A stretch of 64,000 nucleotides of DNA from Owenia fusiformis (taxonomy: Eukaryota > Annelida > Polychaeta > Sabellida > Oweniidae): assembly GCA_903813345.2 (NCBI GenBank), contig CAIIXF020000001.1, positions 28,821,915 through 28,885,914 on the forward strand. The letters run 5' to 3'. Of the stretch, positions 10,982 to 24,200 are shown in pieces (the stretch's first letter is position 1; each line of letters starts with the position of its first letter). The translations under genes and the position numbers were made by a program. Below the pieces are notes generated by a model. That model did no database searches. It was not told where the DNA came from and saw only the letters and a program-made list of their open reading frames with translations.

Positions 10982-13900
10982 CTAGATCCAGAAGGCATTG
11001 TGTAACTCTGCCACTTTCCTGAGAATATGAGAGTGGGAAGCGTAGAATGGTTGATTGGCACTGACATCAGTCCAAGTAGCTGCTGTTGCATCATTACCAG
11101 CCTACAAACACAAATAATTAAGTAATGCTATTGAATAACATATTCTAGTTAAATAAGTGCATGTGTGTGAAATTTTTTATCGCACTTCGGAAAATTTATG
11201 GAAAAGTTCTATATTGTCGTCTTGTGCATTATATTGTCGTCTTGTGCAGGCTGGTGCTGTCACATAAATCTTGATATCAAATTTCTGGAAAACCACTTAT
11301 AAGTTTAACTTGAAATTTTTACAGATGCAAGAGCAAACTAATGTCAAGATCCTTTGGGCATGCTGGGAAATATTACATTGCAGAAATTTTCCTTATCTGA
11401 TCTCCTTTCTTGCAATGGATAAACTCTCTGACTGAGAAAGTATGTAATGCCACATTGTACCATGATGGCTCTTTGAGTTGATATGGCAAATTGATTGTGG
11501 GGTGTTTCCTCTGTAGTGATAGAATGAGGTTTACTTACTCTAACAATGTCCAGGTCACCATCATCATCTGTATCCCCAAGTATAGCTTTTTTCCCAATCT
11601 GAAAAACAAAAACATGCAGTATAACCAAACCTTCACATTTAAATATTTTAGATTAAAAAACATGCGCAATATAACCACATTCACATTGAAATATTTTAGA
11701 TTCAAAAACAAGTGCAATACAAAAAATCTTGATCGTAATTTACACGCAAAATAAAATCCACAATCAACCCCCCTCTACCTCTAGAATGAATGAATACTCC
11801 AAAGGACTCAAAATAACAATGTATTATCAAACATTGAATTTACCCCTACCCTAAAATAAAAATAATTAGTTCCATAAAAAGACTTGTTAATAATTGGCCA
11901 AGCCCCTAGAGCACTTACCATAATGCAGAAGTTGGAGAGTATGCTTCCTTCTTTGTCATGGTAGTTGTAGGCCTGAGTTTCCATCCAGGCATTGTCTGTA
12001 TTACGAGGGTCATCTGCGTAGCCTTTGTATATCTAAAACAATTGCAAATAATCATTATTTCATGAATTATGGTATAATGGGTATGGCATTTCTTAAGGAG
12101 GCTACAAATCCCAAATCAACACTCACATAATACTAATTCAAAATTAGTTTCTCAGTCGTCATAACATTCCTATTATCAGCTAAGAAAAAAACAAAGAATG
12201 TATCAACAACCAAGCTTATCATTTTGATACTCTGCCTACCTCTGCCTTGCAAAGACACTAAGGCTCCAACAATACAAGATGACTTTACATTAAAATATGA
12301 CCTCACCTCTACTCCCTCAGCTAGCATGGTATCTAGTTTATCATGTATCTCCATTTGTTGCTCTGATTGAGTGAATCTTGCCCTGGCATCATGTGTGAGA
12401 CTGGCTTTGATGCAACTGTGGACAGCCTGGCCAGGCTCTAGGAGTGCCTGTAATACACAAGGGCACACTTGAATGCGATGGTGAATCTTAAAAGTACACT
12501 TTTGAACGTGACTAGGACTTTTTAACATGGGAGTCTATGGAACAAAATGATGTTTCAAAAAGATATGTGATTAGATAGACCATTTTTACAAATCAATAAA
12601 AACAAATGTACAATAGGTACATGTATGTATCTACTGTATCTCTGTATGTTCTCTTACCCCTGGTAGTGCCCATTGTCCATTATCTGCTCTCATAATAGCA
12701 ACAAACTCAAGCACTGGGCGTCCATTTATTTCAACAATCCTGTCCTGAGCATCCCTCTTCCACCTAAATAGAACAACACAAACATATCATCAGTTCTCTT
12801 ACATAGGATTATAGGTGGCTTATACATTTGTATTATGTTTCAGACCAGTCCGAACATTGTTTTATGTACCAAATGAAAATGTCTGCCAATCCTTGTTGTT
12901 AAAAATATTTTATACATCTCTGCTACAAGATATGAATTCATTTATATTGTAGTAAATACTGGTGAGTACTAATAAATACTATTGTACATAAAGTACTTTA
13001 AAATGAAAAATCATCAGATGCAAAATGTTGGACCTGCTGCCATGTAGGCATACATATCAACACTCTCCCCAACACTTTCTTTTACAAACACTGGTACTTG
13101 CCTTGTGACAATAGGGTCCCCAGCAAAGTTAGGACCCCAGCGACCTAAGAGACCTCTACCAATCAGACCTGTTCTTCCTTTGGGGTTTTGTGGCAGCCCA
13201 TCTATCACTTTGTACTTGCATATGAAGCTGGTTCTGACAACGTTTTTAACTGTCTTGTTGAATTGAATCTGTGCTCTATCAGCTATGGCACTATAAACAA
13301 ATATAGAGGCAAAAACTGTTATACTTTTAAGAGTTTATTATACATGTAACAAATCTCAAACTGTGATAATCTTTTGGAAATGTACACTTGTATTCAGAAC
13401 TCCTTTTACCTACAGCTCAAGTGTATTTAAATGTAATTTAAGATATTCTACAATATTAATATGATTTTTACCCACTATGAGATATAAATGTGGTTTACCA
13501 ATATCTGTACGAAACAAGAAGTAATTTGTAACACAAAAAATGTGTGATTTCATGGTCTCTTGCAAATATAGAACAGAAAGTTGATAAACTTTTTATTTCA
13601 TGATATTCAAATTTACATCGAATTGCTTGCCAATCGCCTAGTGGCATTATAGGCCAAGCTTAAATACATAATTTATATTTTATACAATTAGGAACAGCAT
13701 TTTGTCCATTGTGGCATAGAAGAACTGGGGGTGTCTGGCTAAGAATGAGAGTTAGGTGTCAAGTTTTTGGTTCCATGAGGGCAAAAAGGGAGATGAGGAT
13801 GATACAGAAAAACTATGGAAGGGGTCTTATTTCATATTTTCTTGGATAAAGTTTGCAACGTTTTCAAAAAGTTCATTCTTTTGAAGGATTGAAAGGTCAT

Positions 13901-15216
13901 TACTTCCATATTTCAAAAAATGCATAATTTGGTTTTCATTTTTGATAGTGTTTGGTTTGTATATTGAGATTTTATTAAAAAACATTGTTCTGCTTGCAAG
14001 ATTTTGAGGGCATCTAAAAAAGACATGTTTTGGGGTTTCAGGTAATCCACATGCACAGTTGGGAGTGTTTAAAGTGGTAAAGTTGTGTGCATATAGTTGG
14101 GCTTTAAAAATCAGATCTACTCTGAATCTGTTTAGTACGATTTCTAAGTTCCTGGTAAGCTTTAGTTTGGTTGTAGGGTCAAATTTAGGTTTTGATTCTT
14201 GGATAAGTTTTTTTTGGCGACTTTTAAAGATAGGAAGACTTGGACTTTCTTTTAGATATTGTGGAGCTCTGTTCCACAGTGAGGCAGCATTAAAAGCTGG
14301 CGACTTTTTCAGTTTATCTGAGCATTTTGCGGGCAATCTATAGTCTATCTTATGTCTTAATGTTCTTGCATTTTGAATTTTTAAAGGCTCAAAAATATCG
14401 GTAATGTATTTTGGACATAAATTGTGATTTACGCGATACATAAATCTCAAAATTTGCATATCCCTTCTGGTCTCAAGAGGTGTCCATGCAAGTGTATCAA
14501 TGACTTTTTCTGTGCTGCTTCCATGAATACAGCCGCTACAGATAAGTGCTGCTTGGTAAAAGCATTGGTTCAAAATATTGAGAAGGTATTTATTCGAAGA
14601 GTTAAAAATAATGGCACCATATTCAAAATGTGGTCTTATGAATGATACAAAAATAGTTTCCAAAGATTTAGATGTAAGATTTCGTTGTAGAGACTTAAGC
14701 GGATTGATCATTTTATTTACTTTATCTCGAATTGACAAGATGTGTGCTTCATTTGTCAAGTGCTCGTCAAATATAAATCCTAAGTGTTTCTGTGAATTCA
14801 CACGATCAATGGGTATATTGTTCATGACTGTTTCACTTACCTGTGATAATTGAATTTTTGACTTATGGAATATTATTTCTTTCGTTTTCTCGGGTTTAAA
14901 ACTAAGTTTCCATTTTTCAGACCAAAGTATAATTTTTCTTATAGATTCATTTACTTTATCGTCAATTTCTTTTGGATTTTGAGTACTAAATGGAAAATAT
15001 ACTGAGGTATCATCAGCATAGATGAAACAGTCTGTGTCAAGGTCATCCGGTAGATCATTTATAAATAAAAGGAAAAGCAAGGGGCCTAATAAACATATCA
15101 TACACAGATGGTTTAGAAGTTGCTTACATGGACATGAGGTCTATATCTGCCCAATTGGGATGTTCCAAAACAATGGGAGCAGTATACTTCTCTGGAGCAT
15201 AACCTGGTAACTCAAC
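10982..15216 (-). CDS. TRPM2: TRPM2 exons for the NUDT9-H (Nudix-like) domain, catalytic residues replaced
   Basis: Seven exons: [20 protein letters not shown], then [20 protein letters not shown], then [19 protein letters not shown], the Nudix-box exon 12307-12447, [20 protein letters not shown], a short exon, and the end [20 protein letters not shown]. The order and wording match NUDT9 and the TRPM2 C-terminus, including [16 protein letters not shown]. In the Nudix box (GX5EX7REUXEEXGU) the G is kept, but the aligned stretch is GALLEPGQ ... [10 protein letters not shown] for the first E, AS for RE, and HD for EE. I infer loss of ADP-ribose hydrolysis. A GC-AG intron separates exons 13102-13290 and 12658-12763. 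A truncated non-LTR retrotransposon fills the intron 13291-15127. Confidence 0.9.
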
Positions 15217-18200
15217 CTGAAACAACATAAAGTTATATGTTCTAATATATGATGTATTGAAAACAAATCATACAGTATTTTAGTGTAAAAAATGTACTAT
15301 TAGTAGCCTTTGGGGCATCATTACCGTACACTTCAAGTGAAATATTGCAAGAAAGCATAATAGTAAATCCAGTAATCTACTCTGGCTTTAACCATTGCCC
15401 AAAAAACGTTAGGAAATAAGACATGGTAAAATGGCCAATGTTGCAGGGATGTTTATGGAGAAATCAAGGACTCCAAATATAAATGTAGAGACTAACTAAT
15501 AGAAACTGATGAGAAATTAACTGAAATGGAAATCCCCATGGATGTCAGGAAATTAAGGAAACATTTAACAATGGTTGGATGGTTTACATTGAAACTTCTG
15601 TTGAATGTGTTCAAAGTGTTGGGACTACAATCAATCCAAGACATATTTTAAAAGCTCCCCATTTTGCTCCCTTCAGGAGAAAGTGTGACTATCAAACCAT
15701 GACAAATATGATCTAGCTACATTAAGAGCAACACCATACTAGTAGAAAAATTATTGTTCATTAAAAGTATGTCATCCCACCCTGTTTGTTTGGAAAAATA
15801 AAAATTAGTATAACATGAAAGACCACATCCTCTAGACCCACTTTAAAATCAAAACAAGCAATGTATTACTAAATGAATCTACGCACCTCCCAGGGGACTT
15901 GGTCATCTGTGACATTAAATCTGACGACATTAGAATGAGGGTAGGGGGACTCGCGTGAATTGTAGTGTAACTCATGCTGCTTGGCCATCATTGTCTGGAC
16001 CTTCTCCTTTTCTTTTGTTGCTACCTCTTCAAGACGTTTTTTCTCTGAATATGTGAAGAGAAAGCAGTTTATTACAGGTAAAAACAGAACAGTTTATTAC
16101 AGAACAAGCATGAATGACAGGGAGACAACAATATTCCTTTATGGAAGTTTAGTTCCTGAAAAGTCATGTGAATATAAAATCAATATGCCATTTTTAGTAC
16201 ACTTTTTAGTATAAAGGGTTTTAGAACTAATGAAGAATCTATAAAATGAAGAACCTTTTAAGATCTGTTTTACCTTCTTCTCTCTTTTTCTCAAGATCAG
16301 GCAAGTCTGGTTTTGCGCCTCCCATCTTGTTCTTGTGCAATGCGTCTACAATCCAGTCTAGTGCCAAGTTTGTTCTCCGCATCTAAAACACATGATGAGC
16401 CTTTAACAAGCAGCTCCACAATATTGTGACTAAAGCCTCAGTCACATGTGCTCAACATTGGGCATACGTCAGCCTTAGCTTCAGAAAATCGATATAGAAA
16501 ATCTACATTGTACTGCTTATCCCCATATTTTATGCTGCATATTTCTCTCAATTTTGGGAAGCTACAGCTGCTGTATGGTTGCTGTAGATCAAATGTGACC
16601 AAAACATTAGGATCCATTAAATCAATGTTTGTTTTAATTAGTACATATACATTTATTACACTATTTACATTATGTAATATAAATATTTGGAATTGTGTCC
16701 AAAAAAGCCCCTGAACAGTATATAAAGGTCTTCCAAATAACACCAATTTTCTCTATATAATGCGTGTTGAACTTACGTGGTCTTCAAGGTATTGAAGTCT
16801 CTCCTCTACATGTGGAGGCAGGGAGACAACAAGGCCTGATGTATCACTGTCAGTCATACCATCAAACCTTGCATTCAAAGCAAGGACACTGAAACAAATT
16901 GTCTACATATAAAACATGATATATTAACAACATATAATGTGGCATGGTGATGCTTATTATAAACTTTTTAATTGTAATTCATAATACAAATAATGAGCCC
17001 CATAGACATTCTATGGTAATCTTGACAATAAATTCATTTCCTAACATCTGAATACTAGGAGTAGATCTACAGTCTCTTTCAAAACGCTCTTACTCTCTTA
17101 CAAGGTACCATAGACTGGCAAGTGCAGGAATGCAAACATGTACCATAGACTAGCAAGTACAGGAATGCAAACATGTACCATAGACTAGCAAGTACAGGAG
17201 TGCAGACATGTACCATCGACTGGCAAGTAAAAGAGTGCAGACATGCACCACAGACTGGCAAGTACAGGAATGAAGACATGTACCATAGACTGGCAAGTAC
17301 AGGAGTGCAGACGTACCATAGACTGGCAAGTACAGGAGTGCAGACAAGTACCATAGACTGGCAAGTACAGGAATGCAGACATGTACCATAGACTGGCAAG
17401 TACAGGAATCCAGACAAGTACCATAGACTGGCAAGTACAGGAATGCAGACATGTACCATAGACTTGCAAGTACAGGAATGCAGACATGTACCATAGACTG
17501 GCAAGTACAGGAATGCAGACATGTACCATAGACTGGCAAGTACAGGAATGCAGACAAGTACCATAGACTGGCAAGTACAGGAATGGAGACATGTACCATA
17601 GACTGGCAAGTGCAGGAGTGCAGACAAGTATCATAGACTGGCAAGCACAGGAATGCAGACATGTACCATAGACTGGCAATTACAGGAATGCAGACATGTT
17701 CCTATAGACTGGAAAGTACAGGAATGCAGACAAGTACCATAGACTGGCAAATGCAGGAGTGCAGACATGTACCATAGACTGGCAAGTACAGGAGTGCAGA
17801 CATGTACCATAGACTGGCAAGTACAGGAGTGCAGACATGTACCATAGACTGGCAAGTACAGGAGTGCAGACATGTACCACAGACTGGCAAGTACAGGAAT
17901 GCAGACATGCACCATAGACTGGCAAGTACAGGAATGCATACATGTACCATAGACTGGCAAGTACAGGAATGCAGACATGTACCATAGACTGGCAAGTACA
18001 GGAATACAGACATGTACCATAGACTGCCAAGTACAGGAGGGCAGACATATACCATAGACAAAGTACAGGAATGCAGACATGTACCATAGACTGGCAAGTA
18101 CAGGAATGCAGACAAGTACCATAGACTGGCAAGTACAGGAATGCAGACATGTACCATAGACTGGTAAGTACAGGAGTGCAGACAAATACCATAGACTGGC

Positions 18201-21200
18201 AAGTGCAGGAGTGCAGACATGTACCATAGACTGGCAAGTACAGGAATGCAGACTCACCCTTTATTTGCATCTTTCACAATATTTTCCATGCTGTCTTTAT
18301 CCTCAGCATCTGCTTCTCGTATGTACTCATCACAGTTCATATTCTCCCAAAGGAGTAACTGCTTGTGTTCATTCTCAGACAGGGAGTATCCTGGAAACAG
18401 AAGTGAGGTGATTTAAGATAAGTCATAACATGCAAAATGTCACCACTTGCCATTTGGTACAGCCAAACACCAACTGCCATATGTCAAACACAAACTGCCA
18501 AACTCTGTCCACAAAAAAGGAGGCCATAACAGTATGTCAACACTTGTCAAACCTGTCAAATCTGAATGCCACTGGGATTGGTCAAAAATGTTTGGAATAG
18601 CAAATGTTCACATTTCAAGGATTCTTTAACAATGGGAGATTACAAAATTGGAACCAAGAGATGAGAAGTGATTGGATTACCTTTAGGTTTTATTGTATGG
18701 CACCAGTAAAGAAATATTCAAAGCTGGATATGTAAACACTCTATGGAACTTTGTACACATGTACATGTAACTTCCCAAAGCCTGATTCAAAATGTTTAAT
18801 GATGCTTCTTTAATGCTTCTGTCTAATATCCTAGATCCGAGTAGAAATGATCTTGATTTAAGTCATTAAAAATTCAAAATTCAGTCAAACTGATGTCATA
18901 TTTGGAATTTACATGTAAATTAACATCTAGAAATATGGTTTTGAAAAGAGTTTATCAACTTTGAAAATTTAATTTTCTTTGAAAATGTGACTTCTAGGTC
19001 GGGGAGATTCCCCATAGCCCCCATGTTGTAATATCACAAAAATGGAAATATCTTTTCTTGTGTTGGGCAGATAATATTTTCTTTTACTGGACATATTTTA
19101 ATTTGTATAACTATCAGATACATAAGGGTAATATGAATAGTGAACCACTAAAACTGATGAATATTCAAGTTTAAGGGAATTTTGTAATACCCTGCCATGT
19201 TATTTCCCCCGAGTCAGCTAACTGGTGGCGAAACTGGTAACTACCTACTCGCATCTGAGTAATTGAATAACACTTCGATGGACCAATTGGATTGGCAGAA
19301 CTGTGTTCACATTTCAAGGTTCCTTAACATGGTAATTCATGGCAAATTAAAAATTTGAGAGCCAAGCTCAAGGTATTTAGATTAGAGAGGTACTCTGATA
19401 AACAGGGTTTACAAAATAAAAGGAAATAATCAATAAAATATACTCACTAAATCCACCATCATTGGACAAACATTTCCCACAAGAGGTCCTAATACACATC
19501 CTTATTAATAGGAACAGATGGGCAAATATGATTAAAGGTGGAGCTAGTGGTGGCCTATCAAAATACTCCTTCACTAAGCTGTAGCGCTGGAACTTCCACA
19601 CTGCGTCATTAGACTCATGAATTTTGTCGAAAGTATAACTGAAATGAGAAATTAGTATTTTAATTACACAAGGAGTGATACAATATTGTTACACAAGAAT
19701 GAAAACTTCTCAAAGTTGAATTTTCAGTTTGGAAATCTCAGATTAGACAGGACTGTATATACTTATATATTTGTTCATGTCTCTTTTAGAGTTAATTGCA
19801 AGCCTAACTGTAGAAAACTTACAAAATGGAATTTCTGTTTATAGCATGATACACTCACCATGGCGATGAGGATATTAAACACTTACCTGAACATGGCAAT
19901 GAGGAGGTTAAGCATGAGGACGTTTGTGAACAACATGTACAGTGCCAGCAGCATGGGCATCAATTGTGTTCCTAAATATGTGGGGCAGCGAGGTAAGGTT
20001 CCATTGCTATACAATGCAAAATCTGTAGTACAATCCTCTTGGCCTAAAATAAAAAATAATGAAAAATAACAAGACATGACAAACTGTCGCCATATTTAAA
20101 AAAAAATAAAACTCATTCAAATTCTCAGGCTGTCTTCTGACTATATCAAGTCTGATATCCACATGCAGGATAATGGGAAATTCAAAATTGAGAAATGGTA
20201 AAATAGATCTCTTGTATTAGAGGTGAAAAAGTAACATACCTTCTATCTCCTCTAAAAAGAGTTCTCCATACATCTGCCAGTAGGGTTTTTTCATAATACC
20301 AACTATTAAGTTCCAGTCCAGTGTAGAGTTGGGGTAAAGAATCACCTGACAGCACACTCCAAAGCCCATGATAAAGACTATGAGGATGATAACGAAGAAC
20401 CCTAGATCAATCATCTGGAAATATATAGTAATATTAAAGTAGATTCCAGTAACTTGTAGCTATTCAAGCCACTGTATTCAAGTTCTTTATGAGTACTAAG
20501 TTACTACGTATAATTAAGCACATTATCCATGAGTGATAATCTCATGCTGAAAATAAATTATCAAGATTTTTTCAGTGAGTTTGACTAGTACCATAATGAT
20601 ATATTTCCATTTTGATTCTTTCAGGCTTATATCAAAACACAAACATGTAATTCTACATTTATAATGTTAAACTGGATATTAAACTTTCACTTATAATCCA
20701 TGAATATAGTTTTAAAATCATAAATCCACCCTAAACAAAATACAAACAATTAAGAATTTGTGATTGCAACATAAGCAAACAAGGTATTAACATGCAAAAT
20801 GTCACCACCTGCCATTTGTTTCATACGCTGACCGTCAAATGATGTTACAGACAGTGAACACCAACCACCAAACACAATCCACAACAATATGTCACCATTT
20901 CTGGTGGTGACATAATTATGATTTACACTGATTACTGACATGTGAATTTACTAATGTAACAAGCAACATACCATTCTACGAATCATGACAAGCTTTGGTC
21001 CAAGCTGTCTACTAACAGAGAATATGTGGATCAATCGGAAATAAAATGCCATGAGATCTATGGCAAGCACAATTCTAGAAACCTCAAATGTTATTTCATA
21101 TGGTAGTGACCGTAGAATCATCCCAGAGAGGAAGAGAAACAATGTCCCAATGTCCATGATATTCCACTGATCACCGATGTAACTGATGAATTTGAGGCGG

Positions 21201-24200
21201 AAGTTACTGGATGTGTCGGCCAATAGCTGAAATAAATGACAGTTGTTTTACTGTTGTACATGCATGGTCGGTTTTATGTAATATAGGAAGAGGTTTGGGT
21301 TGGATAATCATGTCAATATCTAGATGAAACACTCTGATTTGAACAAGAATAAAATCAATCACTCAATTATTTTACAATTACTCTAAATCATGTTTACATT
21401 CAATGTTAACGATAAATATAAAGTTCCATCAACACATTACATAATATCAAGTTAAACTAAAAATGTACATTATATTTTAATTTCTCTCATACAGTATAAT
21501 CCTATACTGATATTGGCAGTCTCAGAAAGGAAGACCACTGGTAATATAAAGCACTTACCACTAGAAATGACAACTATTCATAATGGGAACGGGGGAATAA
21601 AAATGAAAAATGAATGAACTATATCCGTACCTGTCTTATTTCCTCTATGAAGATGGTGAACACCCACACAATGATGATGATCTCTATGATGTTGAAATCA
21701 GGAGAGAAGCTGACCAACATAAGATAGCTGAACAGCAGAAGGAACACAATATATGCAAGCTGAAACAAGAGAATGTCACAAAATTGGCAATGTTATTTTT
21801 TAACAATGGTATATAGTTCAGGAAACATATTCATTCCATAATACTACTGTTTTCCAATGGAAATATGAAGGAATAAAAATTATAATGAATTGTATTACAT
21901 GAGAAAACTGTATTGTCCTATGGAAAAAATCGTATTGGAGCATATTAACCTATTTTTGGTTTCCTGGTTATTATTTTTTTTTATTTTATCTTTCCAAAAA
22001 AATGTGCATTTGTTAATGTAATGTTTGTATTATCCAAATGTAACATTTTAGAGGGATGTATTATGGAATAAATAGGTTATTTACCCTTCAGTCAGTAAAA
22101 GTAACATACATGTAGTATGAGTCTGAAAAATTAATTGGCACATATGACTAATTGTCAACGACGTGTTGCAATTTCAAAATCCTAACATTTTGTTATAGAT
22201 GCCAAATATGTCATGACCAAAAGCCAGTCACAAAAACAGTGGCTCTGACAATACATCAACACATGTTGGTGGCATAAAATTAAGGTAGCATTCGCGAATT
22301 CAACTGCCAGCTGACGGCTGATGGATTAACATACTATTTTATGCCCAGATCATTTAAATATGAATAGCACCTGCGAATATTAAATTCATATTTAAATGAG
22401 TTGGTCATAATAATGTAGATTAAACCGGCAGCTGGCAGCTGAATATGTGAACACTACAATTTATAGCCACTTAAAATACATTTGTACTTACACAATTATG
22501 TATAAATGTGACCTTGGGAGCATTGTAGAAGTAGGTGAACTTGCTGAATGCTGAGACAGTTGGTTTCTTTGGCAAAGGTTTGTGGAGATCCTCCACTGCT
22601 GATTGGCTTACGGTGGACTGTTGCCTGCTGGGAACAAGCCTGCAATACAGTAATATAATTAAGTGAAATTCAACAAATCGAATGCAAAATAATGATGCAT
22701 TATAAAACAACATTGATGCAATATACCATGTTATATGCACTACACCATATCAAACATGTCTAGCATGTGACATTTTTCACTCTACAAACTCTGATGTGTA
22801 TTATATGCTCAGTGATTAATATCCTTTTATACTCTAGCTCATGTGCACCTGACATAAATTCACAGTGGGTTCAGTGTGCACAAATTTGGCGGGGACCTAT
22901 AATGCCCAAAAGCCACATACCAAATGACCAAATATAAGACCAATGCCATACCAAATGTTTAAATGCCAGACCAATGCTATGATTGGTCAAAAGAATATAT
23001 ACTTCCGGGAAAAAGGGTAACATTTAGGCCCTGAGAAAAATATTCTGAATCAATCTTAAATTTAGGATATGTGTAACTACTAGACCAATGCCATACCACA
23101 AGTGTGAGGTAACATATTTTCCATGATCATTGGAAAGATCAGTGGTGTGATCAGATAAATCAGACCATTGTCATTCATATACCTCAAAAGTCATAATGTG
23201 GGGCCATTCTCATACCAGATCCTAAAAGGGTCCATTGCCATACCAAATGTCAAAAAAAGGTACCCCATGTGCACTGAGGATCCCCATCAAGGTTTATATA
23301 CAGTGAACCCCGGGCAGAGAAAGAAAACTATTCTGCAACAGTTTCATATTGCTGGAAAACATTGTATATTTATCTATGTTTTTTTATATTTTATATGTTA
23401 TTTTATATGAACTGGATACGGCAACCAAGGGGAAAAGCAAAAAGTATTGTCTGTTGATTCAAGCTGGGATATTTATAGAAAATAAGATTTGTATAAATCG
23501 GACTACCAATATTGAAAGAATATCTTTCAGTGAGAACTTAGAGATTTAGCCAAGTAACACAAAGATTCATTTGAAAATACAGAAGTTTACAGTACTTTGG
23601 CCTTACATTAAACAATGGAGTATTTTCACTGTGAAGACACATCCAAGTAAAACCAAGTGAAAAATTATTCTATATTCAACTCAGTATATGAGATTGGACA
23701 TAAGAAAGTTACCAAGTGTGTTTTGAATGCAATACCACAAAAGGAGCTTACATTCAGTCAACACTCACAGATGTATCTCAAGTTCACAATAATAAATACA
23801 ATTAAGATATATTTTAATTAAACAATGGGGTATGAATACAAACTAATATAATATCAGAAGACAAGGGTATGACTTAATTTCAAATCATTAGTCATAATTA
23901 ATTAAAGCCAAAAATACATGGAGGTCACCTTATGTAATTTAGCATACTACTCCCTTTGGCAACATATGGGTACATGGGATTGTGTTGGGACTATATAAGA
24001 GGGTTCAATTGTTCTATTCATCAGTCTCTCAGTAGCTCTACACAGATACACATTCAACATGCAGACCGTACTCGAAGTTTTCGTAGGATGCATCGCTATG
24101 GCCATGGCCAGTGACTATGCCACGTAAGTAAATTGATGTTTTACATTTTTGTTATTTGTGCCTTGCTCTAGTTATCAACATATCAAAGGCTGCACAAGCA

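Noticed and set aside
17100-18256. CRISPR-like regular repeats.
   Set aside because: Units are contiguous with no unique spacers, and the context is a eukaryotic intron.
17079-18270. Several overlapping minus-strand frames of 164-208 codons, rich in Cys/Leu/Ser.
   Set aside because: They are the three-frame reading of a 35-bp minisatellite, with no start context, no link to an exon and the same peptide cycle in every frame.
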